Positions 34,813 through 47,047 of a DNA stretch of 64,000 nucleotides are shown here, piece by piece. Where the stretch lies: assembly GCF_011386835.1 (NCBI RefSeq), contig NC_088792.1:57850081-57914080 (forward strand). The letters run 5' to 3'. Position 1 is the stretch's first letter, and every line of letters starts with the position of its first letter. Below the pieces are notes generated by a model, which saw only the letters and a list, made by a program, of their open reading frames with translations, made no database searches and was not told where the DNA came from. Source of the stretch: Chrysemys picta bellii (taxonomy: Eukaryota > Chordata > Testudines > Emydidae). The translations under genes were made by a program, and so were the position numbers.

Positions 34813-36544
34813 TCTCCAAGCCAGGGTTGGGTTTTTTTATACATATTTTTCAGTCTTATAGAATCAAAGATGGATAAAATAAATATGTTTGGTGGTCTAA
34901 GATTAGCATGAGTTTCTAAATCAGCTGTGGCTTTGATCCTCCAAGTTTCATAGTTGTTCGGGGCTCTTAATCTTTTGCTGGAAGTGCTTGGTACCTGGCA
35001 GTATCAGGCCATTTCAAAGCCACGATCAGCTAGCTGACTCCAAGATATTTTAACATGTTGGGAAGAGTCTAAGGAACCTTCCTGTTCAACTAAAACCATG
35101 AGGGAACAGAATATGAAACACAGTTTCCAGATTGCTGGAAATCCATTTTGTGCTCAAATGTTGGTTGAAACAAACCAGAAGCAAATCCGTTTTGACTTTT
35201 TTTACAGCCAAAAATCTATCTGCCTGATGGAAACTGTGCTTAGGTCCCAATTACTTCCAGGAATCAGAAAATAGACTTCACAGCTTTGTTGCTAGTTAGT
35301 AAAGCACACGCCATAAAATTTGTTGCATGTGAATGTTCTTCTTTAAAAACCAGAACCTTTCACTGGAAGTGGATGCCCAGCTCTCTGGCTCCTTTGAAAA
35401 ATCCAGTCACGGTATTTAATACAATATTAGTAAGCAGTTAGTCAGTAACTGTTACCAGCTAATTACACTAATTTGAAGAGGCAGATGAGTAGAAAACCTC
35501 CCAACTGGCTAATTACAGTAAATGATGTGTTATGTATTTGTAAATGATGGAATAGGATAACCTCCTCAGGAAACTGAAAATGGACAAGAAATCAGTTTTA
35601 ACTCAGACTTCTGAGGAAACATGTCAACATTAAAAGATCTTTTTATCTTTCATACAGTTCTGCTTCTGTTTATGGCAATTCATTCATTCCCAAAGTTCAA
35701 ACCAGTCCCAGAACACTTAATGCATGGTCCTTCAGTTCCTTAGTGGTCCTGAGTTTGTCACACTGACCAGAAACAATTAAATATCACATTTATGCTCAAA
35801 GTTGGCTAGTGCAGCTTGAAACAATAATGCTCACATGAAACTGACTTCTATCTGGGGAAATGCTTTTCTCTCTAGAGGCAAATATAATAGATTATAACAC
35901 CAAACATCTGAGGCTTGGCAAATGGGTCAGACCCAATCAGAAGATCCTGAAATGACCCTGCAAAGGTCACCAAGTCTCAGAAAGCACAGTTCTGTGTGTG
36001 TGTGTGAGAGAGAGAGAAACAGAAACAGAAACACACACCCTCTGAATATGCTTCAATGTTTTCACTCTAAATGCCTGCTCAGATTTCTGGTTGTTTTTTG
36101 GCACTTTCCCTTGGCATGAGACTATAGTCTGTCAGTGATCAAAGCAGTCATTGTTCTAGTGGAGTCAGTGATTTTAAATTACTCATCCCTTGCATATTTG
36201 TTTTGCTGATAGCCCACTAAAACCCAGGATGAGCTCTCCTGTGAATTTTCTGTATTTAGGTATTTCTTATGCTCTGCAGTAAGTATATTCTTGCAGAGAA
36301 GAGCTCTCCCCAATGATATCTTTTGAATAACAGATATGGCATTTTAGGGTACTGTAGGAATCTGCAGATTAATTTAGGTTTGATCATGACCGTGCAGTAG
36401 TCAATTACTGCGTCTCTTTTATCTTTTTTTGAATAATTAACATGATGATCAAGAAACTCTCTGATACTGATGAGGGGATACTATTGTGCTTTATAAATAC
36501 ATCGGGGTGGGGGTGGGGAACACCAGAGAGAGAGAACAATTTAA
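34813..36544. other. Unique AT-rich DNA; candidate conserved non-coding stretch 35280-35600
   Basis: 35280-35600 is free of repeats and carries three taatta-type homeodomain core words (35458-35466 gctaattacac, 35506-35516 ggctaattaca), close to ttatgtatttgtaaatgatgg. It may be a regulatory element; only a comparison across amniotes would tell. A tg/ag microsatellite lies at 35993-36015. Confidence 0.3.
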
Positions 36545-36790
36545 GCTAAAGGATAATGCTGGCACAAGACGAAATGGGGAAAACATGACCATAAATGAAG
36601 TTAACCAGGAAATTAGAAGGTTGCTAACCATCAGAGAAGTAAGGTTCTTGAGCAGTCTCCCAATACCAGTTGTGGGGCTAAACAACTTAATTAGTGTTAA
36701 AACAGAGCTTGATAAATTTCTGAGTGGGATTTTATGATGGGGTTGCCTATGGTGTGGGGTTGGGTCTCTTCCAGTTCATATTTTATGTTC
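36545..36790 (+). repeat. Diverged CR1-type LINE 3' region
   Basis: gttaaaacagagcttgataaatttctgagtgggattttatgatgggg followed by gggtctcttccagttcatattttatg is CR1 3' wording, with cttgataaatttc as the diagnostic phrase. There is an earlier aggaaattagaagg stretch. Diverged and non-coding. Confidence 0.6.
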
Positions 36791-37998
36791 CTAACATCTC
36801 ATACTTCAGCCGATCACCAATAGGGGTCAGATTGGGATTGGATCCAAACTGCAGATATTAGCTTGCACATGGCACCCAACATCTGAACATCACCATAAAT
36901 CAGCTGTATTTCAATTTGGGGTACCAGTTTGAGTCCATCTCTAGTTCTTTCTCACTCACCTACTTTCAACCAACTCTGGAAGTGTTAGTACCACTGTAGA
37001 CAAAATTCTGGGCTCTTGCTTCTTTCTCCTTTATTCTAGCCATTATATAATCTTGCCTCTCTAAAAATGCAGTCATTGATCCAATTTCACTGTGTTAAAA
37101 TTGAAGTATGCGGTGCTGAGTAAAGCCCGGTGTAACTAGGTTACTTGGAATGTGTGCTCCTCAAAATGCATACCCCAACTCTCACCTTTCCACTGCTTAA
37201 ACAGGTTAAATCATCAGGTTGGTGTCAAGATCATTAACAACTAAGAATATTCCTCTACTCTCACAAGGTCAGCATTTTCCCCATTCCAGGGAATAAAACT
37301 CAAACTGTGGATTTGGGTGTGGGTGGAAGCACCAGATCTATCTGTGACTCTCTCTTGATGCCACATTGAGGAACAATAAACTAAGATGCAAAAGATTTCA
37401 CAGCTCCAGAGGGGTCCAGCACCCCTGAGAAAACTGAGTATATTGTTAGTTTATTTAACAAAAAGATTTCCCCTAGGATATGAGGGAACAGAATTTCTTT
37501 TTGCAAGGAAATTGTTTGAAAGCATGTTCATCCATCCTGTGATTCTATAGAATATTTAAGGGTATGACAAACAGGGATGGGGAGATGGTGGGGTTAGCAC
37601 GCCGGAAGTGGGAATATTGTGGGGGCTGATGTCGGTTTCTCACAATATCTCATGGAGGTGAGAGCAGAAGCTAGAAAAGGGGCTGGAGTAGCTGCCAAAG
37701 CATCCAGGATCAGGCTGGCTGCTAGGGGACAGGTAGGAACAGCTCCCCAGTCCTCTTCCTATCTTTTCACTTGGCCTGGTGACTAGCAGCATTGCTCAGG
37801 TTTGGCTGGGCCCCCACTCTGTCATGACAGGGGAGCAGCTGGGTCAGATATGAGTGGGAGGCATTGCAGTGAGGAGCACATGGCACTTAACAGTCGGGGG
37901 GAGAGAGGGGGAGAAAGTAGTATGCAGGGATATGGAAAACCTTCCTCCTGGGAGGAGACATGCATGGTCTGTGAGAGTGCACATCTGCAGTGAGAAGG
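36791..37998. other. Unassigned DNA
   Basis: Nothing supportable. Slightly purine-rich near 37600-37700. Confidence 0.4.
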
Positions 37999-39110
37999 TG
38001 TGATGGGTTCAGTCACAGAGATCCCCTTGGGACTGTCCCCTGATGTGCTGAAATTACCTGCCAGCGTGGGACTTCCAGAACCCTGTCTTGTTGAGCCAGA
38101 CATGCTAGCCTGCTGTAACACAGACCCAGGGTTTGGTCCATACCCCCAAAGCTTCAGACTTAACTGAAAACAGCTCAGCAGGCTAACTGTCTCCAGCACC
38201 CAGACACTCAGCTCCCAATGGGATCCAAACCCCAAATAAACCCGTTTTAGTCCTTATAAAGCTTGTACAGGGTAAGTTCATAAATTGTCTGCCCTCTATA
38301 ACACTGATAGATATGCACAGCTGTTTGCTCCCCCAGGTATTAATCACTTACTCTGGGTTTATTAATAAACAAAAGTGATTTTATTAAGTATAAAAAGTAA
38401 GGTTTAAGTGGTTTCAAGTAATCACAGACAGAACAAAGTAAGTCACCAAGCAAAATAAAGCAAAAACATGCAAGTCTAAGCCTAATACATTAAGAAACTG
38501 ATTATAGGTAATATCTCACCCTCAGAGATGTTCCAATAAGCTTCTTTCACAGACTAGACTCCTTCCTAGTCTGGGCCAAATCCTTTCCCCTGCTACAGTC
38601 CTTGTTCATTCCATCTCAGGTGGTAAGCTGGGGTTTCCTTATGACTGGCAGCTTTCTTTGTCCTGCCTCCTTTTATAGCTTTGGCACAAATTGGGAATCT
38701 TTTGCCTGTGCTTGTACCCACCCCCGCCTCATCAATGGAAAAGTACAAGGATTAAGATGGATTCCAGTATCATATGACATGTCACTGTAAGACCCCTAGT
38801 CTCCATTCCTCCTGGATTGGCCCACATGTACACAGGAAGGTTTGCAAGTAAATAAACCATTTACAACCAGTTGTCCTAGTCAATGGGAGCCATTAAGATT
38901 CTAAACCACCATTAATGGCCCACACTTTGCATAATTACAATAAGACTTCCGAGTTATACTTCATATTTCTAGCTTCAGACACAAGAATGATACATGCATA
39001 CAAATAGGAGGAATATATTCAATAGTTTATAACCTTTGTTATGATACCTTACATGGGACCTTTTGCATAAAGCACATTCCAGTTACATCATATTCACACT
39101 CAGAAGCATA
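37999..39110. repeat. Long dispersed repeat (tgtgatgggttcagtcacag), class unresolved
   Basis: I recognise the run tgtgatgggttcagtcacag, aacacagacccagggtttgg, ggtattaatcacttactctgg, aacaaagtaagtcaccaagc and cttacatgggaccttttgcat as consecutive parts of an abundant turtle repeat. It has no protein frame. It may be a solo LTR; a tataaagcttgtacagg word at about 38257 is promoter-like in one orientation. Both limits are approximate. Confidence 0.45.
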
Positions 39111-39696
39111 TTTCCATAAAACATACGGAGTGCAACAGCACAGGAGGCACCAATGATTATGGGTCAATTTAATGAGGAGGAGTGTTAAAGGCATATAAAT
39201 CCTCTTTTGTTGTAGTAACAAATGTCGTCGTACAATAAACAGAGTTGGACGAGTGGTTTGGTGGATGCAGTTTTGAGGAGTACACAGTTCAGTGTGGGAT
39301 GCACTGTATATAGAAAGAGATGGGTCTCGAGGACATACACACTAAGTATCTTGGTATAGTGCTTAGTACATTTAGGTTTTAGCATGCACCTCAGAACCCC
39401 CATCCCCATTCAGAGTGAACTTCCGCTACCTATGATTACAAAACACCATCCCTTCATTCTACAACCCACCAGATCGCAGTCTTGTTCTAGTCTACGAACC
39501 TATTTATGTAAATGTCTAATTGGGGCTTACAGACTGCAGCATATAAGTCTTTGTATAGCATGCCAGAGTGCTCCTGGAACCAACTCCCTGAAGCTACTTC
39601 TTTCTCATGGCAGGATAACATACCAGCTTTCCTACTTTATTTCTAATGAACTATTTCTTCCTGGCCTAAAATATATGTAATTTAGGCCTTGAGGGC

Positions 39697-39875
39697 TTGA
39701 TCTGACTCACTGATGTCAAGGAGGGCCTCCGATTGACTTCAATGAGATCTGGATCAGACCCTGGTTCAGCAAGGTTTCTAGGAAAGTGTGTACCTTGAAA
39801 CATTTGAATAGTCCCATTGATTTCAAGTAAAGCACTTACTTAATTTGCTCAAGTTTTGCTGAATCAGGGCTCTAA
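39697..39875. repeat. Two adjacent gacttcaatgg-type palindromic repeats
   Basis: 39697-39765 has tgatctgactcactgatgtc facing gagatctggatcagaccc. 39765-39875 has cagcaaggtttctagg facing aagttttgctgaatcaggg, with cccattgatttcaagtaaag in the middle. They are the same families as at 10727, 47496 and 63046. Confidence 0.55.
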
Positions 39876-42500
39876 CAAGATAAGTGTCAATGCTTTGCTA
39901 TACTGGGGCCACTATGATTAAAGTAAATTTAATTTTGCTTATTTGTCAAATCAATTAATAAAACGGAATTTGCTACAGGCTTGACAAATTATTTTCTAGC
40001 AATATTTCATAGTGTTAATGTACCCCCGGTACTTAACAACTTGGTGAAACCCTGTATGTTCCAGAGAATAATTCTAAATTAATTTTCTATAACTAGGAAC
40101 TCACCTGTACTATTGAGTTGTCAGGCGAGAGCCAAAGAGTCCCTTGAGTTCCTCTATGTCCTGTAATGTGATTATTTCACTTGGTGTTTGAATTCTATTG
40201 TGTTCAAAATTGATGGACCACATTCTGTCCCCTGCTGAATTCTTCTGGCTTTCCACCAGAACAAGTGAAAACAGAATTCAGCCCATACTGTTGTACAGTT
40301 GCTTTAGTCTTATTTCCTGTATCACTATACGTAAATGCCTTATACAGGGAAAAGGAATTCAAAAGGGTTGGATTGAGTGATCTCTCAAATCTCATTATTT
40401 TAAAGGTGCAGGCAAATATACATTTGTAAAAAACACTCATGATTCCTCCCAATTTGACTGATCAAAATCAAATCAAATCTGTTTTTTTCTACCAGCCTTT
40501 GCTCTCATTTTGCATGCACGTAAGTGAATTTGAAGTCAATGGAAATACATGTGTGTAACTGACAGCAGAATGGGGCCTCATCTCTTTTTCTGCAGCTCCT
40601 TCTCTCATAAAAATATTTTTTCTTTGACAAATTATTTAAATGTGTGCAGATTTGTTCTTGTCAAACACAGATCTGATCATCAGCATTTGTATTATGAAAT
40701 AAACTGACTGATCCAGAGTCTAACATGAGAATTTAAACTGATGTCTATAAAACCTGGTTTGTTTTAACTCCAACACAGATATACAACTATTCATCTTTGT
40801 TTAGTGTATGCTCGAAGTTTTGGTATTGAAATGTTGTCATTTTCCCTTCCACATCTCATAATCTTCTTCCTGTACCTCCCTATTAAATATTAGTTCCAGC
40901 CCATGATACTCAACTTGCTGTTTCAATTTCCTTCATCTAACCTTGGAGGGGCTTCTCTTTCTCACCACAGCTCTGTCTTTAGAGCCAAATTCATACTTTG
41001 AATTCAGGGAGAAACTCTAACAAAACTCCTCTTGATTTCAATAGGGTCAGGATTTCACTCTCCATTTTCATTCAGGCAAATTCCCTTTGCTGGTAGATGG
41101 CACGTCGCCATGTATACTATATGTAACCTTTTACATCAGTGGCAGTCTGACCGAGTAACATCGAAGAGAGGAACTCAAGACTTGGCTCCGATATGCCTCA
41201 GGCTCTGCTTTTTGGTTAATTGATTGATGGTATGAGTCACAATCAACGTAAATGTTTCGCAAAATAATATATTTCCAAGTAGTGCTTGCTGTGCTGCTTC
41301 ATAATTGCAGATCATTTAACTGGATTATTTTCTTGAGCACCGAGAATGTAAGTAAAATATTCTGTTTATATGAATTTCATAAAGCAAGGGTAAATCTCAG
41401 GCAATCTTCAACTACTGCTTGTGGAACTTGTACTTCCCGGTGAACCAAGAGCAATCCTTGTTACGTTAGTGGAACTGGCTTGAGCTGCTAAGTGAAGACA
41501 CTAATAATTTCCAAGCCAGTATAGATCATCCGTAATTTTGGTTTCATGAGGATGATTCTTGGATTTCGTAGGTCTGAGGAAAGAAAGAAACACGAATGTG
41601 AACTAAGAACAATTTAAATTTAAATTAACTGCTGGCATCTCTAGCTTGCACATGTGTTTGGCAAACATGAAATACTTGTTACCTGAAACCTAGCAGCAGC
41701 ACGGTGTCGCACATTTACCATTAAAATTCTTTCAAATTATTAAAAGCTGCTCTGAAGTTGTTGGAAAATCAGGCCAATTCCAATGGCAAAATGTAATCTT
41801 TAGACTGAATGTATACAGTACATGCATAACACCCATTAACAATAAAAGGAGTTACTGAATGGATACATATTGAGGAGAAAGTAGACCCCTCTGAATACAA
41901 GCATAGGAAGGTCTTTAGTTCTCAGCATCACTGGCAATTTGACTTTACCAAACCTTTTTTCCACCCACAGTAACAGCATATAGGCAATTTCTCAAAAAAG
42001 TTGGTACCCACAAAGGCACTCTCAACAAGCACTCTGTGCTTTCTCCTGCCAATATTTGTTTCTGCATTGATTATAAGACAGAAAGTGAGTGGGGTCAGCA
42101 TTAATTTAATTCCCCTAATCTTATCAGGTTCTGAACACAGATAAATAAGCAACTCATTTTATTTCATTAAGGCAATTCTTTTAATTTAATTTCATATTCA
42201 GTTGGTCTGCTCATGCAGAATAAGTGTCCCCATCCACTATGTAGTGATTACACGAAATGTTAAAGGTCACTTAGAGGTAAACTTTGAGTTTTGTACTGGA
42301 TTTTATCCACCCTGCCCTATTGGACTTTTGATGAACATTGTACAATTTAAGGTTTCTTTAGATCCAGATGGGTTATGTGAGTGCCTAGATTTGGTGCATT
42401 TCAGGGGCAATGTGACTCTGAGGAATTCTACTGCAGTGAAAAGCCATAAAACCCTGAAGTACCAGCAGCCACCCTCCAGATCATAAGCTACAAAAGAAGA
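39876..42500. other. Mostly unassigned AT-rich DNA
   Basis: 41008-41060 (aactcctcttgatttcaatagggtcagg) is a half-copy of a palindromic family. No exon recognised. Confidence 0.4.
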
Positions 42501-42508
42501 CATTAAAG

Positions 42509-43111
42509 CAGAGATTTCAAATTGTGGGGCACAAAGGGGTCATGGAGGAATGTCCGGCGAGGGGTCGAGAGACTATGCCACGTGGCTTGTACCAGCCCTG
42601 CATGCTGGGGCCCAGGCCAACTCCCACAGGGGACAGGGAAGGAATACCACCTCTACCCCCTCACTCACCTCACAGGCCACACAGCGTGTAGGTCAACGTC
42701 AACATCTGCTGTGGCCATGTCTATTTCTGCTCCCGGAAGCTTCTGTGGCCAGTGCTGGTTCCGCCCCCAGAGACTGTCGCATGCACTTTCCCCCACCCTG
42801 AAAACCTGAGGGGAGAGAAAGGTGGAGGGGCAGGTATTGGCCCTGCCCTATCAGCGTATAGCCTGGCTACAAGGTAGAAGCAGCCCACTGCTGAGGAAGC
42901 CTTGGCTGTGCCATTGGTAAGTATCTGTGTGTTTGAAACTTACAGGTGTAGGTAATATAATTAAAGTTGTGCTAAGGTCTCTGTTAAGTTTATGAGTAGG
43001 CTATCATATCAAGCATACTTTCCCATGTGTCTTGTTTTGTCTGGGTTGGGGGGGCACAACCAAAAATTGTAACTCAAAGGGGTGGCTCAGGTCAAAGTTC
43101 AAAAACTGCTG
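42509..43111. mobile_element. hAT-type non-autonomous element (603 bp)
   Basis: Perfect 8-bp duplication cattaaag at 42501-42508 and 43112-43119. Left end cagagatttcaaattgtggg; right end the inverse of cagcagtttttgaactttg. The interior is first GC-rich, then AT-rich, with a G-run (43049-43056). No transposase frame; open frames of 83-95 codons at the left overlap in two frames and have no motif. Confidence 0.88.
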
Positions 43112-43119
43112 CATTAAAG

Positions 43120-44118
43120 ATTCAGTGACACTTTTCACAAGAGCAGGGAGGCTGATTCTGCTAGTGACTGGCCTAAAACTTTAGGCAGAGTGCTGTAACC
43201 CTTCTGAGTTGCTCCTTAGCCGCACACGTTATCATGAAGGGTGCTATAAAAATTGCCTTTTTGTCTTTTGCTCTGGCTGCTGAGCTGTTCAAAGAATCCA
43301 TATTGTGGCTTCAGCTGCCTCGGTCCTTCTCATTCTAGTAGGGTGTGCCAAGTGCTCCCAATGGATTCTTAAAACCACCGCCACCACTACCAAACCTTTA
43401 TACCTTTAAGAGTTGTGAATGGCGCATACAATTAGAATTCCAGTACACTTATTGTAGTCTTTGTTCTCTCTGTCTTCTGCACAGGGTGGCACTTCACTAA
43501 CACAACTGTTGTGGGTTAATCATAATGTCCTGACCTAGTTCCAACTAAGTAAAAGATTCCATCTATGTTTAAAATTCCCATCTATACTTTTGTGTAGATA
43601 TTTCTCCCCTCTTAAGTCATATTGCTGTGTGCTAGTACATAGTAGTCATAGCCCATTGCAGATGTAAGTAGTGATTACTATATATGTAATCCTTTATAAA
43701 GTGCTGTGGGATCCTGGTGTTTTGAATGCAATTATAAAGGTATCTCTATAATTACATGGGGAGCAACAAATATTACTGAAAGTTGCCATGCGGTGTTTCA
43801 GTTCTATGCCAGGTTAAATTATTTTACCAGATACTACTGGTGATCAAAGTGAAATCTTCATGGTCTGAGGGATAGGATTAGCACCAAGTTAACAAAAACC
43901 ATCTCTTAGGCATGTTAAACCAAGACAGCTGATACAGCTGCAGGATATGAAATAGACAGACAGATGTCATGGATCTCTGTTGTAAGAGAAATTTAATACT
44001 TTATTTTTTGTGGTCCTCTAACAGTTGCCACCTCCCTACCTCCACCCCCACTCCTGCCCCCACCCCATTCTCTGGCTCCTATGCTGTGCTTTGCAGACAT
44101 TGCTAACTGTAAAGAAGC
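43120..44118. other. Unassigned DNA
   Basis: A C-rich stretch with tccccacc words (44040-44070) is the only compositional feature. No gene. Confidence 0.35.
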
Positions 44119-44196
44119 AGACCCTCATCTGGTGTTAATTGTCATAGCTCTATTGACTTCAATAGTCCTATGACGATTAGCACCAGATGAGGGTCT
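44119..44196. repeat. Short palindrome (agaccctcatctggtg)
   Basis: Arms of about 29 bases from agaccctcatctggtgttaa pair with the inverse of agaccctcatctggtgctaa, with two mismatches. Inside, ctattgacttcaatag forms a second small palindrome. A gacttcaatgg-type family. Confidence 0.8.
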
Positions 44197-44475
44197 CTCC
44201 CTCTCCCCCAAACAGAGAGAGGACTAACTGTTGTGATACTACCAGGCATAGACATCTCTTGCTCTGGGTATGTATAATTCTATGGTAATATTGTGCTTGA
44301 GTCAATGATCTTTGGTAAGTTTTTTTATGTACCTCCCCTTGTCTAGACAGCACGAAATGGAAGGGCTATTTAAACCCGTGTGCTTAAGTCAAACTCTAGC
44401 TATGGAGGGCAGGGGGATATTTTTCTGAGGATAGGTTATCCAATAACTACTTACAGCAGGATCTCTTTAATCTCT

Positions 44476-44568
44476 TCAGAAGCCCTCGGTACTAGGCACT
44501 GTTGGTGATAGGGTATTGGACTAGCTGTACCACTGGTCTGATCCAGTGTGGCGATTCCGATGTTCCTA
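44476..44568 (+). repeat. CR1-type LINE 3' tail
   Basis: gatagggtattggactagctgtaccactggtctgatccagtgtggcgattccgatgttc is the CR1 tail phrase 'ggatactgggctagatggaccattggtctgacccagtatggccattcttatgttc'. 5'-truncated. Confidence 0.8.
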
Positions 44569-45536
44569 GATATATTTGGAAAGATTATCTTGAAAATCAG
44601 CCTGTATGTCTAACCAGGTTCTTATAATATACCTGTTATGGCAGACATCGCCAGCTGGAACTGTTATATATAATCATTAAAGATCTTTTTCACAGTGTGT
44701 AAGCAAATCTTCAGTCTTGGGAAGACATGCCGTGTTGTTGCACAAGGTTCTAAGTGGAAGCAGTGGTCTTTTGAGTAGCTGCTGTGTGAGCAGCAGGAGA
44801 GGTTGCTCTCAGCTTTGAGTTTTATTTAGTCAATTCTTGAGACAGTTTCTCTCTGAGAAGTGGGTATTGGTGCTGGCTTTAGATTCCCAAAAGAAGGGAT
44901 TTCCTGAATGCTGTTTGACCATCTCTGTACCACAACTGGTATTTTATTTACTCATACTCAAGTTATGCCTGAATATACTCAGACTCCATGGAAATCTAAC
45001 CTGCAAGACCTGAGATATCTGCCACTATTCTGCAGAGGGATGATGCTGGTGTCCAAATAGGACATTGGTGTCAGAAGAAGGGACAGTAGAATCAATCACT
45101 CTTTACCTGAGCATCTAAGCAGCCCTTAAATTTATTTATGCAAACTAGCTAGTTATAAAGGAAAGTGTCTTTGATAAGAAAATAGACCTAATTCACAGGC
45201 AATATGTAGTGATAAGTTTCACGTTGAGTGGATATAATGAAGTTAATAGTCTGTTGCGCAACAGACTAAGACTGTTAATTTCTTTGGCAAGAAGCCAGAA
45301 GAAAGTGCAAGTTAAGGTAATTGTATTTTCTTACATCCTCCTTTTAGTTGCTTTTCCTGCTACACCCAGTAGCTGGGAGAGAGAAATGCATGAGATACAC
45401 CAGTCTAACTAATTTTAAACTTAGTGGGATAAGGGTAGGAGAAGAAATTGCATATCAGAAATTGGAATTGAGACTAGTTTGATGTATGCTGAGAGGTTAG
45501 AAGAAAGTGTAAATTACACAAACTTGGAGTCCTTGA
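44569..45536. other. Unassigned DNA
   Basis: No repeats or exons recognised. Confidence 0.4.
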
Positions 45537-45821
45537 GGCCTTGGCTACACTTACCCGCTAGTTCGGCGGCTGGCAATCGAACTTCTGGGTTCGACTTATC
45601 GCGTCTAGTCTGGACGCGATAAGTCGAACCCGGAAGTGCTCGCCGTCGACTGCGGTACTCCAGCTCGGCGAGAGGAGTACCGCGGAGTCGACGGGGGAGC
45701 CTGCCTGCCGAGTGTGGACCAAGGTAAGTTCGAACTAAGGTACTTCGACTTCAGCTACGTTATTCACGTAGCTGAAGTTGCGTACCTTAGTTCGAATTAG
45801 GGGGGTAGTGTAGACCAAGCC
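45537..45821. mobile_element. Triple-hairpin MITE, copy 2 (inverted relative to copy 1)
   Basis: This is the inverse of 5580-5865. The right end is gtgtagaccaagcc and the left end ggccttggctacact. The same three hairpins are present, in reverse order. Flanks tga / tta are only partly alike; the 3-bp duplication has one mismatch. The copies are close to identical in their hairpins. Non-coding. Confidence 0.8.
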
Positions 45822-46741
45822 TTAGACTCACCTAAGAACTTGGCTCAGTCTTCAGAGTGCAAGAACTAAACAAAAAAATCATGAGCTACAAACAGTGCTT
45901 CCTTTTAATGCAATTACAGTCTCTCAGGCTATGTGGAAATTGTTAGTTTTTAAAGATCAGCTTGCATTTAATTATGCCAATAAACTCTGCAGGCCTATCT
46001 AGTTATTAGAGAAAACATTGTTGCCATTGTTTCTAATATAATGTTTTTAATTTACTTAAAGGACAGACAAAAAAGAGTTAAAGCTATTGTTCTCCAAGCA
46101 GGGCTGAGATTGGTATGAAAAATAAGTGCTAAATCTGCCAGTGGCTGAGAATGGATTTTCACTAGCCTGACATACAGGTTTTTCTTTCTTTTTTTTTTTT
46201 TTTTTTTGCCAAGCTACAAAAACAAAAATTAGCAACATAAATAACTCATACTAACAGTATGGGGCACATTCCCATGTGCATGTTATGGCCATTGGGCCGT
46301 TTAAAGCTCAGGGCTGTAGTTGCAGGTCACACAACTAAGAGTAAACATGCAACATACTGGAAGCCAGATATGAGGCTTCCTGCCTCTGGGGTAGGAGTTG
46401 TAGATAAGAGAGACCCAGGGTCAAGGAAGCCCTAGTGTGGGCCTCTCCATATTAGCCAGGGAGGGCTATCAAAGAGGAAGGGTGTGTTCCCTCCCTTCCC
46501 AGCAGGTGGAATCCGGGGAAGCCTCAGGAGATTAGTACCAGGATTTTGAGTTCATTTGCTTTTTGTTTTGGCATTCCTGTTTGAAAGTAAAGACAGCTCT
46601 GAGGAAAGGGTCTTGGACTGAATGGCTGTTGGGAGCTTTATTCTAACTTCCCCAGCTGGTGAGCTGGAACACTGGCTTTCAAGTTCTGACTTTCCTTGTC
46701 TTTTTGAGTCACTCTGACTTCCCTTTTATATTATCCTAAGA
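45822..46741. other. Unassigned; T-run at 46179-46207
   Basis: The T-run (about 26 of 29 bases) has no target duplication or downstream body that would make it a retroposon tail. No gene. Confidence 0.4.
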
Positions 46742-47047
46742 CAGGGATCGGCAATCTTTGGCACGTAGCCTGCCAGGGCCGGTTTGTTTACCCGCTATGT
46801 CCGCAGGTTCGACCGATCGCAGCTCCCACTGGCTGCGGTTTGCCGCTCCAGGCCAATGGGGGGCAGAGGGAAGCAGTGGCCAGCCCATCCCTCGGCCCGC
46901 GCTGCTTCCCGCAGCCCCCATTGGCCTGGAGCGGCGAACTGCAGCCAGTGGAAGCCACGATCTGCCGAACCTGTGGACATGGCAGGTAAACAAACCGGCC
47001 CAGCCCGGCCCGCCAGGGTGCTTACCTTGGCGGACTGCCAATCTCTG
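46742..47047. mobile_element. hAT-type element, cagggatcggcaat family (306 bp)
   Basis: Perfect 8-bp duplication tcctaaga (46734-46741, 47048-47055). Ends cagggatcggcaatc and the inverse of cagagattggcagtcc. The interior (ggtttgtttacc, cgcagctcccactggc, gctccaggccaatggg and inverses) is close to that of 592-924 and 34501-34804, even though the ends differ from those of both. Confidence 0.92.

Noticed and set aside
46179..46207. T-run as an antisense retroposon tail
   Set aside because: No target duplication or body found.
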